Under the pieces are notes generated by a model. It searched no databases, was not told where the DNA came from, and saw only the letters and a list, made by a program, of their open reading frames with translations. From GWF2-38-10 sp964527595 (lineage in GTDB: Bacteria > Babelota > Babeliae > Babelales > RVW-14): 64,000 nucleotides of DNA. This document shows positions 17,743-27,724 of the stretch, piece after piece. The position numbers were made by a program, and so were the translations under genes. Positions within the stretch are counted from its first letter, which is position 1; each line of letters starts with the position of its first letter. Location of the stretch: positions 62,001 through 126,000 of the forward strand of contig CAZGPI010000001.1 of the NCBI GenBank assembly GCA_964527595.1, read 5' to 3'.

Positions 17743-18504
17743 ATGAATAACCACGAAAAACATATCTTTGCACTTCATTGTTCTGGGCTCAATGTCGGAC
17801 AAACATTGGCGCCAGGTAATTTTTTTGAAATTACCGATCAAGCATTATGGCACCGCATAACCCATATTCTTCGGTTAAGGGCAAATGAATCTATTATCTT
17901 ATTTGATGGAGCCCAAGAAATAACCATAGAGTTGTCAGAACAAACATTCACAAAAAAAAACAAACTTTCTGGCGTCGTTGTCGATGCCAAACTTAGCACA
18001 CCGATTTCGCCAGCGATTACCCTCATGCCAAGTTTACTCAAGCGCGAAGCTTTTGAGACCGTTATTTACCTGGCGGCGCAAATGGGTGCAACCATCATAC
18101 AACCAATTATTGCCTCAAAAACACACCGATCTTGGAACGGAGACAAAGAACTCGTACGCTTGAAAAGTATCATGATTTCAGCTTGCGAACAGGCAAAAAA
18201 CTTCATAATTCCTGAACTCAAATCCCCAATCCAATTAACCATGATCAACGATCAACGGGCATCAATTGCCGGCATCTATTTTGAAGAAACGGGTCAGCCG
18301 TTATTAACGATGGCGCAAGAACTCAGGAATATGAACGCTCAAAACATTTCTCTTGTTTTTGGGCCAGAGGGTGGATTAACCACTATCGAACAAGAACATT
18401 TGGATACCCATGGGTTTAAATGCTGCGCACTCACACCAACAATTTTACGCGCACAAGAAGCGGTTGCCGTTGGACTTGGAAGCATCAGAAGTTTATTAAA
18501 ATAA
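17743..18504 (+). CDS. rsmE: 16S rRNA m3U1498 methyltransferase
   Basis: 253 residues. Methylates N3 of U1498 in 16S rRNA using S-adenosylmethionine. The SPOUT knot motifs are present at the C-terminus: LVFGPEGGLTTIE and the following LTPTILRAQEAV, where most family members have a LG-x-RILR-x-ETA form, so the second motif is somewhat diverged. An N-terminal PUA-like domain precedes. Convergent with tsaB; no spacer. Confidence 0.9.
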   Translation: MNNHEKHIFALHCSGLNVGQTLAPGNFFEITDQALWHRITHILRLRANESIILFDGAQEITIELSEQTFTKKNKLSGVVVDAKLSTPISPAITLMPSLLKREAFETVIYLAAQMGATIIQPIIASKTHRSWNGDKELVRLKSIMISACEQAKNFIIPELKSPIQLTMINDQRASIAGIYFEETGQPLLTMAQELRNMNAQNISLVFGPEGGLTTIEQEHLDTHGFKCCALTPTILRAQEAVAVGLGSIRSLLK

Positions 18505-19203
18505 TTATTTCTTTACTGCGAATAATTGCGTTTTGAGATAAAGCGGCGTTATTTGTTCAACGGTCTCATGATTAGTTAACCATTGTTCATATGCTAAATG
18601 GCCAATAGCAACAGCTGAACAAATGCTAATAAATGGATCAATCAATTTCACCTTTTCACCTAATACGTTGGCGATAAGATCTCGATGCACCTCAACGCCA
18701 TTACCGGCCAACCATATCTGATAATCATTTGATTTGGCAGCAAGGTCGTCAAGAATATCATCTATTTTCTTACATCCAATCCATGGTGTTTCATTTCGCG
18801 GTGATAACAAATAGTACACATCATTATTGTAGGCATTAAGAAGGCATGCAACCATCGTTGGGCGGGCATCGATATCAGAAATTGATAATGATGCTTGATA
18901 CGCCAAAGCATCGAGGCTACTAATACCAATCAAAGGAAAGCTGCGAGCAAACGCCAAACCATTGACCGTGGCAATAGTTACACGAAGTGACGTAAAGGCA
19001 CCAGGCCCTTTGTCGACCGCGATAAAAGATAAATCACTAAGATTAAGATTGTTTTTTTGCAGTAAAGAATCGAGAAGCGGGATAAGATGGGAACTTGCTT
19101 TAAGATCTGTTTTGGTCATAACTTCAACACAAGTTGTTTGATCAAATAAAGCTAATTCGATTTTGTTGTATGTTCCCTGGATGCTGACAAATTTACAAGA
19201 CAT
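18505..19203 (-). CDS. tsaB: tRNA t6A synthesis protein TsaB
   Basis: 232 residues, ASKHA fold. TsaB is the dimer partner of TsaD in making the t6A37 base on ANN-decoding tRNAs. The diagnostic DKGPGAFTSLRV segment and GISSLDALA follow the N-terminal strand pair. ATG at 19203 is used; the in-frame TTG nine bases upstream overlaps the upstream stop. It follows the zinc-ribbon gene by five bases. tsaD is 27 kb away at 46706. Confidence 0.9.
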   Translation of the reverse strand: MSCKFVSIQGTYNKIELALFDQTTCVEVMTKTDLKASSHLIPLLDSLLQKNNLNLSDLSFIAVDKGPGAFTSLRVTIATVNGLAFARSFPLIGISSLDALAYQASLSISDIDARPTMVACLLNAYNNDVYYLLSPRNETPWIGCKKIDDILDDLAAKSNDYQIWLAGNGVEVHRDLIANVLGEKVKLIDPFISICSAVAIGHLAYEQWLTNHETVEQITPLYLKTQLFAVKK

Positions 19204-19208
19204 ATGGA

Positions 19209-19391
19209 TCAATCGTGCTGCCGTTTATTTTTTTGACGTTGATAGAACAAACTAAATGCATCGTCCTTAATAGTGTTTTCACGTTTTTCAATCACTTTTC
19301 CACAGTTAAGGCACTTCCACCCTTCAAAATTTATAAAGTGGTCAAAAAATGACTGTAAGACCAATAAGCCTCCGCACTTTGGGCACTTCAT
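19209..19391 (-). CDS. Small zinc-ribbon protein
   Basis: 60 residues with two CxxC knuckles (CPKCGG at 3-8 and CLNCGK) about 28 residues apart, predicting one structural zinc. The C-terminal half is charged. I place the start at 19391, where AAGGA lies seven bases upstream and the protein opens directly with MKCPKCGG; longer upstream readings lack support. It is in one transcript with tsaB. Function unknown; perhaps nucleic acid binding. Confidence 0.75.
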   Translation of the reverse strand: MKCPKCGGLLVLQSFFDHFINFEGWKCLNCGKVIEKRENTIKDDAFSLFYQRQKNKRQHD

Positions 19392-19533
19392 AAATTCATC
19401 CTTCTCATCAAGTACACGCCTCCCTTGCATAACATGTACAAATTTACTTCTCCCCTTTGACCAAGGATAACATAGTATCAAGAAATTCGAAATAATTTTA
19501 ATAATTAATAAGAAAAACCAATTTTTTTATTAA

Positions 19534-21147
19534 TTATTTATCAAGCAGCGTACTTACCGTCGTGATTTGATCGTGTTTTTTCTCTCTCAGCTCCGCGTTC
19601 AAAACCTGCAGATTGGCATTCTCGGTAACAACTCGAGCCGAACCCTTGAGCACATCGATTTGTTGGTATGCGCCAGTCAATTGCAACCCAAGTTCAAGAT
19701 TATCTCGTTCTTTCTCTTCTAGCTTTACACCAAATTTACGGTTCATGCCTTCTTGAGTTTCATAAGCGACTTGCGCTTTATCAGCTTCGGCTTGTTGACG
19801 CAAACGATCAAGTTCAAACTCCAAGCGCTTTGCCGTCAATTGATGCTCATGTAGTTCCTTGCCTTGTTCTTCAAATTTTTGCTTGAATTGATTTTTTGTG
19901 GAATTTTTTTCTTGGGTTACAACATCAACCATCGTGCGCAATTTTTTAACCTCAACATCATTGTCGGTTGACGGAATCCCAACAGCAAGTTTGGTTACGG
20001 CGCTATCGACAATATCTTTAAAGCCGGGGTATGCCGACTTAACACGGCCAGTTACCTCATCGGCAACTTTGAGCACAAAGTTCCTAATCACCTGGCCGCT
20101 AAATCTAGACGTCGCCTCATTTTTTTGTGCAAATGCATTCAATTCATATAGCGCAAGTAAGCGAACCTTTTTGAGCTCATGATCACTAAGTTTTAAATTT
20201 TTGGCAACCTCAGTGAGAAACGTATCGGCTTTTCTTTGTGCTTTAACAATTTTTCTTAGCTTAATCTGTTTATTAACCACTTGATTATAATTTGGATCAT
20301 CAACCTTTTGAGTTCCTCGTAATGTACGATCAAACCAAACTCGCTGATCATTGAAACGTTGTAAAAAATCTGGCAACTGTTCGGCGTCCTCGCCCTCCAT
20401 TATGATCTGCTTCATAAGCAAGGTATTGGCATCAAATTCATTACACATCGCACGTCGCCACTCACGTGTTACATTATTCTTGTCCTTATCTAAACCATTC
20501 GCCAAACCAGGCTCAACTTGCATATCTTCACGATGCTGATGGGACAGTCGACGAATAATCGCATCTTCGCGTTTCTTTTTACGTAATTTCAGTGATTCTT
20601 CATCGGCCTTATTGATAATATCAATGACCTTGAAAGCCGCATCTTTTTTAAGCTGAATAGCCTCTTTTTCAATTTTTTGAGCTACAGCCGCCGCTTGCTC
20701 CGATGCTTGCTTGAAAAGCTTATCGGTCTGTTGCTCGGCTCGCTCTCGAATTTTTTTAGCCTCAAGCTCAGACTCTTTCTTAAGTTGTTTTGCTCGATCT
20801 TCAATATCTGCCTTGAGATTAACTATCGATTTTTCAGCTGCCTGCTTTAAAGAAGAAACTTTAGAGTCAACATCCGATTCAAGCCGCCTGGCCGTTTCTT
20901 CAGCCTCTTGAACCAATTGGTTAACGCGCGGACTACTTGCAACCTCAACACCCTCAAGATCTGCCGTAACTTTAAATTTATCTTGCCCTGGTCGATATCC
21001 TTCTGGCTGATAAATCTCAGGCTGATTTTCTTTGAGCATTTCTTCGGGTCCCGGCATATAGGATTTGCCAGCACCCAAACACATAGTCATCATAATCATC
21101 AAGCACAAAGCCTGATTTACGCGACGGAAAAAACATGTATTCTTCAT
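19534..21147 (-). CDS. Exported coiled-coil protein of unknown function
   Basis: 537 residues: signal peptide (hydrophobic 14-25), a proline-containing linker, a long charged helical region (about 75-200) rich in Ala, Glu and Lys in heptad-like order, a mixed central domain (about 215-390) and a second coiled coil (about 395-520). No enzymatic motif. It may be a structural envelope or secreted scaffold protein. Composition is unlike the neighbouring enzymes but similar to other exported proteins in the window. Confidence 0.75.
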   Translation of the reverse strand: MKNTCFFRRVNQALCLMIMMTMCLGAGKSYMPGPEEMLKENQPEIYQPEGYRPGQDKFKVTADLEGVEVASSPRVNQLVQEAEETARRLESDVDSKVSSLKQAAEKSIVNLKADIEDRAKQLKKESELEAKKIRERAEQQTDKLFKQASEQAAAVAQKIEKEAIQLKKDAAFKVIDIINKADEESLKLRKKKREDAIIRRLSHQHREDMQVEPGLANGLDKDKNNVTREWRRAMCNEFDANTLLMKQIIMEGEDAEQLPDFLQRFNDQRVWFDRTLRGTQKVDDPNYNQVVNKQIKLRKIVKAQRKADTFLTEVAKNLKLSDHELKKVRLLALYELNAFAQKNEATSRFSGQVIRNFVLKVADEVTGRVKSAYPGFKDIVDSAVTKLAVGIPSTDNDVEVKKLRTMVDVVTQEKNSTKNQFKQKFEEQGKELHEHQLTAKRLEFELDRLRQQAEADKAQVAYETQEGMNRKFGVKLEEKERDNLELGLQLTGAYQQIDVLKGSARVVTENANLQVLNAELREKKHDQITTVSTLLDK

Positions 21148-21440
21148 TTTCCTACCCGCTCGTTACCCACCCAAAAATTTTACGTTTGCGTTTATTTCTG
21201 CTGTTGCAACTTCCTTTTTTATTCTCCATGTAAGCTATTTCTATTTTTAGTTTAATGGATTTTTAAAAACTAATTCAACTAAAATACTCTTTTTCCAAAC
21301 AAACGCCGTCAAAATGCTCGCATCACCTATCGCTAATAGCCCAAAAAATTCATGCTTTGGCTAGATTCTTGCACCACCCCGCTACAATTTTTTAAAGTAA
21401 GAGGAGCATTTATTGATCGTTTTTTACGCAAAGGGGAGAG

Positions 21441-22817
21441 ATGGAACAAAAAAACAGACATTTTTTATGGTTGGCTTTGTTGTGTATAGGTCTTGGAACC
21501 GCAACATGGGCAACCCGCAAGCCGATTCTTACTTTTATAGGCAAAACTTTTCAAAACCATGAACAACAGATAGAAAAATCGGATGAATGGATAACCGTAT
21601 TCGTTCACGGAACCTTTGGTTGTTACTTTGGACTCCTCAGCCTTCCATCGGTAATCACCGATACCGTTGGCAAAACGTTATACAAAAAACTTGTTGAGTC
21701 AAAACGTAAAGATCCGGCCAATTTTCTTGATCAGGCAATATTACAACGCGGATTGATAAAAGTTCAACCAAGCTACGACCTTCATGTAACCAATGGACAA
21801 AGATTTTCGGCATATCCGTTGGCCCAGGCATTTCAGGATATCTCTAAATATAGTTCTCCTGGCCAGAGCAGTGATACCTTTTACACATTTGGCTGGAGTG
21901 GGTTATTAAGCCAAAAGCAACGGCGCGTTGAAGCCGTTCGTTTTTACAATTCCTTAAACTCTGAACTCGAACGCTACCACTGTATTGGCAAACACCCTAA
22001 AATTAGGCTTGTTGCCCATAGCCACGGAGGAAACCTTTGCCTCAATTTCGGCGCTATAACTGAAATACTTTCATTATCAACCTATGACAATATAGATAAC
22101 ACAACACCAGACGCTGGCACCAATGAATCACTTACCACTATGCTTAACTATATTAAAAAACTTCCAAACAAAGAAAGCGTTGCTTATGCAAAGAAGCTTA
22201 AGCACCTTGACCATGTCCCGACAACCTCTATTACCATCGACGAATTAGTGCTGTTTGGTACGCCGGTTCAAGTTGAAACCGAACCATTTTACTTTTCACC
22301 AACATTCAAAAAGATATATCACTTTTATTCAGAAGGGGATGCTGTCCAGGCAATTGACTCTATTAGCACAAAAAAAAACAGCAACCAAATAATTAATCGA
22401 ACTACGGAAAATCTACCGCTGGCTCGAGCATTTCCTGATCTTGTTCAGTGCAAAATCATTATGAATCACCACCGTAAAACTAAATTTCGTAAAAACAAAA
22501 GCGTCGATTTTTATAAACAATATGACCTGGGCCATAAAGACTTATGGGCAATATCATGGCACCAAAGCAACAACCCTATCGCACCGCTCCCTGTCTTTGT
22601 ACTGACACCGCTCATTATAGCGGCACTTAACAAACAACCAGCACCCAATGATAACGTTGATATTAATATAAAAATCACCACGAAACATCTAAAAATTCAG
22701 GTATCACCGCACGACGAAGAAAAACTTTATACCCGCACGTCAATTTCTCGGGACAATTTGGAAAAAATGAGAAAAAACCTCAGACGTTGGGACCCCTACC
22801 ACACAGTGAATTTGTAG
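21441..22817 (+). CDS. Membrane-anchored alpha/beta hydrolase (lipase-like)
   Basis: 458 residues with an N-terminal hydrophobic segment (9-22) that acts as anchor or uncleaved signal. The hydrolase core shows FVHGTFG (oxyanion region, 54-60) and the nucleophile elbow H-S-H-G-G with S194. A later Asp/His pair is not assigned with confidence. Probably an esterase or lipase acting outside the cytoplasmic membrane. It stands alone ahead of gyrB, 127 bases upstream of it. Confidence 0.75.
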   Translation: MEQKNRHFLWLALLCIGLGTATWATRKPILTFIGKTFQNHEQQIEKSDEWITVFVHGTFGCYFGLLSLPSVITDTVGKTLYKKLVESKRKDPANFLDQAILQRGLIKVQPSYDLHVTNGQRFSAYPLAQAFQDISKYSSPGQSSDTFYTFGWSGLLSQKQRRVEAVRFYNSLNSELERYHCIGKHPKIRLVAHSHGGNLCLNFGAITEILSLSTYDNIDNTTPDAGTNESLTTMLNYIKKLPNKESVAYAKKLKHLDHVPTTSITIDELVLFGTPVQVETEPFYFSPTFKKIYHFYSEGDAVQAIDSISTKKNSNQIINRTTENLPLARAFPDLVQCKIIMNHHRKTKFRKNKSVDFYKQYDLGHKDLWAISWHQSNNPIAPLPVFVLTPLIIAALNKQPAPNDNVDINIKITTKHLKIQVSPHDEEKLYTRTSISRDNLEKMRKNLRRWDPYHTVNL

Positions 22818-22944
22818 TTGTTTTACCGTTTTTTTGGTTTTCTTCTTTAAAATTCCTCATTTGCTCAATTATCTGCTATTATGGATGGGTATTTAAGAAG
22901 TTTTTATTTTGGGGTCAGTCACGAATTACCGTAAGGTGTATGAT

Positions 22945-25398
22945 ATGGAAAAAGATAAAAAAATTCCTACTGGTGTTCAAAAAACGTCTGATTATACAGC
23001 AAGTTCCATTAAGGTTCTTGAGGGTTTGGAGGCCGTTCGTAAACGTCCCGCTATGTATATCGGTTCAACAAACACAGCAGGACTTCATCACTTAGTTTAT
23101 GAAGTTGTTGATAACTCTGTCGACGAAGCTATGGGCGGACACTGCGACCATATACAAGTCGTATTGCATGCCGATGGCTCTTGTTCGGTTGACGATAATG
23201 GACGCGGAATTCCGGTTGATATCCATCAAACCGAAAAAATATCTGCCGCCGAAGTTGTCATGACCAAGTTACATGCCGGTGGTAAGTTTGAAAAAGAATC
23301 ATACAAGTTTTCTGGCGGATTACATGGTGTTGGCGTATCCGTTGTCAACGCACTATCTTCCAGGCTTGAATTGCGCATTTACCGTGATGGTAAAGTATAC
23401 GACCAGGTCTATGAACGAGGTGCTCCTCAAGCTCGCCTTAAAGAAACAGGAACCGCTGACCGTGGTGGTACCTATATTCGTTTTTGGCCCGATGGAGAAA
23501 TTTTTGAGGTATTGGAATTAAGTTTCGATACGCTGGCTTCCCGCTTGCGCGAGCTTGCTTTCTTGACTAAAGGACTCAAAATTGACCTCAAGGATGAGCG
23601 CTCAGGACAAGAACACACCTTCTTTTTTGAGGGTGGTATTGCCTCATTCATTGAGTTCATTAATACGAAAAAAAATCCGCTCTTCCCCGAAATAATTACA
23701 CTTTATAAAGAAGATGGTGTCTACGCTCTTGAATTTGCTTGTCAGTATAACGATGGCTATAACGAACAAATGTTCAGCTTTGTAAACAACATTCGAACCA
23801 TTGATGGCGGAACGCACGAGATTGGTTTTCGTTCAGCTTTAACAAAAATTTGTAATCGTTACGCCCAAAAATTGAATCTCATCAAAGAAGGTAAAGACGA
23901 GCCGTTGTCGAGCGATGACGTTCGCGAGGGCTTGGTCGCCGTTCTTAGTATCAAAGTCCCAGAACCACAATTTGAAGGTCAAACCAAAGGCAAATTGGGA
24001 AACAGCGAAGTTAAAGGGTTGGTCGATTCATGGATGTATTCATTTTTGGATCATTACTTTGAAGAAAGCCCATCGATTGCTAAAAAAATTCTACAAAAGG
24101 CAATCTTGGCGCAACAAGCTCGTACCGCCGCCCGCCGCGCACGCGAACTGACTCGACGCAAAAGCATCCTTGAGGGCGCAGTTCTTCCAGGGAAGCTAGC
24201 CGACTGCTCAGAAACAGATCCAGCAAAATCGGAACTATATATCGTTGAGGGAGATTCTGCAGGTGGTTCAGCCAAACAAGGCCGTGATCGTTTTACTCAA
24301 GCAGTTTTGCCACTCAAGGGTAAAATTTTGAACGTAGAAAAAACGCGCCTTGACAAAATGTTGGGCAATAATGAAATAAAGGATTTGATCACCGCCATTG
24401 GCTCTGGAATTGGCAATGACGAATTTAATGCCGAAAAAACACGCTATCACAAAATTGTTATAATGACCGACGCTGACGTCGATGGTGCACATATTCGCAT
24501 ATTGCTCTTAACGTTCTTTTTCCGTTATATGCGACCACTTATCGACAAAGGCTTTCTGTATATTGCACAACCACCACTCTATAAAGTTAAGGTTGGCAAA
24601 TCAGAACGTTACCTTAAAGATGAATCTGAGTTTAAAGGCTTCTTGTTTGATTGGGCGGCGATAAGCACGCAAGTAACCGTTGAGGGTAAGACCCTTGATG
24701 CCGTAGAAATGCGTGCGCTTTTAACAACGATTTTAACGTATCAAAAAGAACTTGAACGCATAAGCCTACTTCTTGAACTTGCACCATTTTATGTGCATGA
24801 GTTAATCGTATTTCTTCATACTATTTCTTGGAAAAAAGATACATTAACAACGCCGCAGGTTCTTGAAAAAATGAGTGAACACTTCAAGCGTTACAATATA
24901 ATTCATACCATCGAGCAAAGCGCTGATGCCGGACTTGAAATTGAAGGTACAGCCACAAAACAAAAATCGCTGTTTATTTTTAAAGAACTTAAGCGCACCT
25001 GGGAAGTTCCAGAATCATTTTTCCTTACCGAGGAAACCGAAAAACTATTGTCCTTCTTTGCTCCTATCAGCAACCTTGAGCTAAACACATGGACATTTGC
25101 ATTAATCGGTAAAGAAACCACCCAGTCAAACATCGGTGCATTGGTCTTGGCTGATACAATTATCAATGCTGGTAAGGAATTAATGACAATCCAACGCTAC
25201 AAAGGTCTTGGTGAAATGAACCCAGAGCAACTATGGGAAACAACAATGGACCCAGCAAAACGTAACTTCTTGATTGTAACCATAGAAGATGCATTAAAAG
25301 CAGATCAATGGTTTGCATCGCTCATGGGAGAAGAGGTCGCAGACCGCCGTAACTATATTGAAAAACATGCGCATTTTGTTAGAAATCTCGACGTTTAA
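22945..25398 (+). CDS. gyrB: DNA gyrase subunit B
   Basis: 817 residues. The ATPase subunit of gyrase, which with GyrA introduces negative supercoils. GHKL motifs (EVVDNSVDEA, DDNGRGIP, GGLHGVGVSVVNALS), the TOPRIM segment (YIVEGDSAGGSAKQGRDR, then DADVDGAHI) and the C-terminal QRYKGLGEMN are all present. The extra segment between TOPRIM and the tail matches the inserted domain of proteobacterial-type GyrB. ATG at 22945 is supported by AAGGTG six bases before; an upstream TTG extension is not. Confidence 0.97.
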   Translation: MEKDKKIPTGVQKTSDYTASSIKVLEGLEAVRKRPAMYIGSTNTAGLHHLVYEVVDNSVDEAMGGHCDHIQVVLHADGSCSVDDNGRGIPVDIHQTEKISAAEVVMTKLHAGGKFEKESYKFSGGLHGVGVSVVNALSSRLELRIYRDGKVYDQVYERGAPQARLKETGTADRGGTYIRFWPDGEIFEVLELSFDTLASRLRELAFLTKGLKIDLKDERSGQEHTFFFEGGIASFIEFINTKKNPLFPEIITLYKEDGVYALEFACQYNDGYNEQMFSFVNNIRTIDGGTHEIGFRSALTKICNRYAQKLNLIKEGKDEPLSSDDVREGLVAVLSIKVPEPQFEGQTKGKLGNSEVKGLVDSWMYSFLDHYFEESPSIAKKILQKAILAQQARTAARRARELTRRKSILEGAVLPGKLADCSETDPAKSELYIVEGDSAGGSAKQGRDRFTQAVLPLKGKILNVEKTRLDKMLGNNEIKDLITAIGSGIGNDEFNAEKTRYHKIVIMTDADVDGAHIRILLLTFFFRYMRPLIDKGFLYIAQPPLYKVKVGKSERYLKDESEFKGFLFDWAAISTQVTVEGKTLDAVEMRALLTTILTYQKELERISLLLELAPFYVHELIVFLHTISWKKDTLTTPQVLEKMSEHFKRYNIIHTIEQSADAGLEIEGTATKQKSLFIFKELKRTWEVPESFFLTEETEKLLSFFAPISNLELNTWTFALIGKETTQSNIGALVLADTIINAGKELMTIQRYKGLGEMNPEQLWETTMDPAKRNFLIVTIEDALKADQWFASLMGEEVADRRNYIEKHAHFVRNLDV

Positions 25399-25412
25399 GA
25401 CGGATTATTTAC

Positions 25413-25892
25413 ATGAAAAAAATCATTAAAGCAGCGCTTGGATTTTTGGCGCTATTAACGGCTGGATGTGATAATGGCAAGCATTGTTGTGATTCTTGTT
25501 GTCATCACGATCATCCGTTGATTCAGTTCAAAAATGACGCTATTTATAAAATAACTCCAGCGGCAAATTTTGATAAATCAAACGCCGATGATTGCGTAAT
25601 ATTGATGCCAATTGATCAACAATCAGGGTTTATTCATACAGCTTATGGAAGCCAAGTCATTAAAACACTTAATAAGTTTTTTGCTGACGCCAAAGACATA
25701 TTGGTTCTCGAACTTGATAGCAGTATCCTGAAACAACGGGGAACCGATATCCGGCCAGAAGCTAATAAGCCCGGTGGCGATATTTTCCCTCATTTGTATG
25801 GAACACAAAAGATTCCAGTTGCCGCCATCAAAGAAATAAAAACGCTCAAAAAAAATAAGCACGGCGAATGGAAAGACGCGCATAGCTTATAA
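25413..25892 (+). CDS. DUF952-domain lipoprotein with a Cys/His-rich lead-in
   Basis: 159 residues. A lipoprotein signal (LLTAG|C19) predicts anchoring in an outer or inner membrane leaflet. Directly after the lipid Cys comes a cluster of four Cys and three His (C25, C26, C29, C30, H31, H32, H34), a likely metal site. The rest is a DUF952 domain with its GFIH motif, a conserved VLELDSSIL strand and FPHLYG. DUF952 has no established reaction. It is 14 bases from gyrB and followed by a long hairpin. Confidence 0.82.
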   Translation: MKKIIKAALGFLALLTAGCDNGKHCCDSCCHHDHPLIQFKNDAIYKITPAANFDKSNADDCVILMPIDQQSGFIHTAYGSQVIKTLNKFFADAKDILVLELDSSILKQRGTDIRPEANKPGGDIFPHLYGTQKIPVAAIKEIKTLKKNKHGEWKDAHSL

Positions 25893-25921
25893 AATAGATT
25901 CTATATGTCTTCAAAAAGTAC

Positions 25922-25972
25922 CAAAACCATGCAACAAACTGTCAAAATGTGACAGTTTGTTGCATGGTTTTG
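25922..25972. terminator. 23-bp perfect hairpin after the DUF952 gene
   Basis: Arms 25922-25944 and 25950-25972 are exact reverse complements, with an AAATG loop. The outer ends are AAAAC/GTTTT, so each strand has a short T-run, as in a bidirectional terminator. The stem is two to three times longer than a typical intrinsic terminator. Confidence 0.65.
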
Positions 25973-26049
25973 ACTTGTCTCTCAATTTTTAACAAGCTTT
26001 AAGAAAGTTTATTCAAACCGTTTGTATTGGAAAATATTGGGACAATATA

Positions 26050-27627
26050 ATGAAAACAAAAATTTTGTCATTTTTTTTCTTTTTATCACTTGCAACCACC
26101 CTGGATGCAACAAACAAAGATGTTAAGAGCTGGGAATATATTTGTGAATCATCAAAAAATGCAGTCATTCAAATCTTAACCTTTTCAAAAAGCCCCAATA
26201 TTCTTGAACCGTTCAGATCGCCAGACCGCCGCCGCTGGCGCGGATCCGGTTTTTTTATAAAGCCAGAAGGTTTTCAAGAAGGCTATATTCTTTCCAATTT
26301 TCACGTTGTCGAAGAAAAAGAGTTGTGCTTTATGCAGCTCCCAGCTCTGAGCAAAGAACGATTTCTTCTTGACGTTGTTGGCAGTTGCCCTGAAAAAGAT
26401 TTTGCCCTCCTTAGGCTCGGTACCAAGGATTGTGAAACTATTAAGCAACTGCTTAAAGTCAACGAATTACCCTACTTAAACTTGGGCGACTCGGACACGC
26501 TCGTTGAAGGTGAAACAGTTATGGCTCTTGGATATCCGCTTGGAATGGAAAATTTTAAAAGCTCAAAGGGTATTGTTTCTGGTCGCGAAAGTGGCCAGAT
26601 CGGTGAATGCATACAAACTACCGCAGCAATAAATCCCGGCAATTCTGGAGGCCCGGCCGTTGATAAAGCCGGCAATGCAATGGGCATAAGCGTCATGAAA
26701 AATGTTGCAACTGATGTTGAAGGAATTGCATTCCTCATACCTATCAATAACGTAAAAAAACTTCTTCCCCAACTCAAAGACGGCAAAATTATTCGCATGC
26801 CTTTTTGGGGAATCGAAATCAATCCAACGACACCCTATCAATTAACAAGACTAAAAGCACCGACCAATGGCGGCGTTTACCTTAAAAAGGTTTTTAAATC
26901 ATCCTTATTTGAACAAGCAGATTTGCAAAAAGGCGATATTTTATATCAAATCAATAACAACACAATCGATCGTTTTGGCAACCTTGAGGCTCCATGGGGA
27001 ACAGGAAAAATTAAATTGATTGATCACCTTAATCGCCTGGCCATAAATTCAAAAAATACTATTGTTAGCTATCGTAACGGCAAACAAAGAGAATCTTCCG
27101 TGATCGTCAAAGAACGCACGCCATTTAAAATTGACAGAATTTATCCAACGTACGAAGTGCTACCTCCATATGAAGTAATCGGTGGACTCGTTGTCAGTGA
27201 ATTGTCGTTAAATCATATTCAAGAATTTGCCACACGCTATCGAGAAATGCTTGATCCATCAGAAGACGCAACCGCCGGTTTTCTTCGTTATGCTAACCCT
27301 AATAAGCGCCACGAAAATAGACTCATTATATCATCAGTGCTTCCAGATTCGCAGGGCGACAAAACTCGCTGTTTTGATGACACAATTGATCGCATAATCA
27401 GCAAAGTAAATGACACTGCTATCAAAACCATTCAAGAATTTCGTGACGCTGTGGGTAAATCAAAAGAAACTGGATCGCTTAAAATTGCCACCGAAGGCGG
27501 AACTGTTATTGAACTTTCAGTAGCTGCAATTGTAGCCAACGAAGAAACATTGCGTGAGCGAAACGAATTTTATCCACGTTCAACGCTTATTGATGAACTT
27601 GAAAAATGTGAACCGCTGTCCTCATAG
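26050..27627 (+). CDS. HtrA/Deg-family serine protease with PDZ domains
   Basis: 525 residues: signal peptide (1-20), a trypsin-like S1C domain with triad H85 (LSNFHVV), D117 (EKDFALL) and S199 (NPGNSGGP), one PDZ domain near 265-350 and a second PDZ-like region near 430-500. Degrades or refolds damaged exported proteins. The architecture resembles the Deg proteases with a GTGK-containing PDZ linker more than E. coli DegP. The TATAAT overlapping the start codon is probably coincidental. Confidence 0.9.
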   Translation: MKTKILSFFFFLSLATTLDATNKDVKSWEYICESSKNAVIQILTFSKSPNILEPFRSPDRRRWRGSGFFIKPEGFQEGYILSNFHVVEEKELCFMQLPALSKERFLLDVVGSCPEKDFALLRLGTKDCETIKQLLKVNELPYLNLGDSDTLVEGETVMALGYPLGMENFKSSKGIVSGRESGQIGECIQTTAAINPGNSGGPAVDKAGNAMGISVMKNVATDVEGIAFLIPINNVKKLLPQLKDGKIIRMPFWGIEINPTTPYQLTRLKAPTNGGVYLKKVFKSSLFEQADLQKGDILYQINNNTIDRFGNLEAPWGTGKIKLIDHLNRLAINSKNTIVSYRNGKQRESSVIVKERTPFKIDRIYPTYEVLPPYEVIGGLVVSELSLNHIQEFATRYREMLDPSEDATAGFLRYANPNKRHENRLIISSVLPDSQGDKTRCFDDTIDRIISKVNDTAIKTIQEFRDAVGKSKETGSLKIATEGGTVIELSVAAIVANEETLRERNEFYPRSTLIDELEKCEPLSS

Positions 27628-27724
27628 GCGACAACCCCCCTGTTTTTTGCTACATTATTCAGGCGTATGGGTTATTAATCTTGGGGCGATGCTCCAAAGA
27701 GCAGGTAAAAAATAGGGCTTTTGC

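Noticed and set aside
22945..25398. ParE instead of GyrB
   Set aside because: Length, inserted segment after TOPRIM and the KGKILNVEK context fit GyrB.
26046..26051. TATAAT directly at the HtrA start as a leaderless promoter
   Set aside because: It would place the transcript start inside the coding region; AT-rich sequence makes chance matches common.
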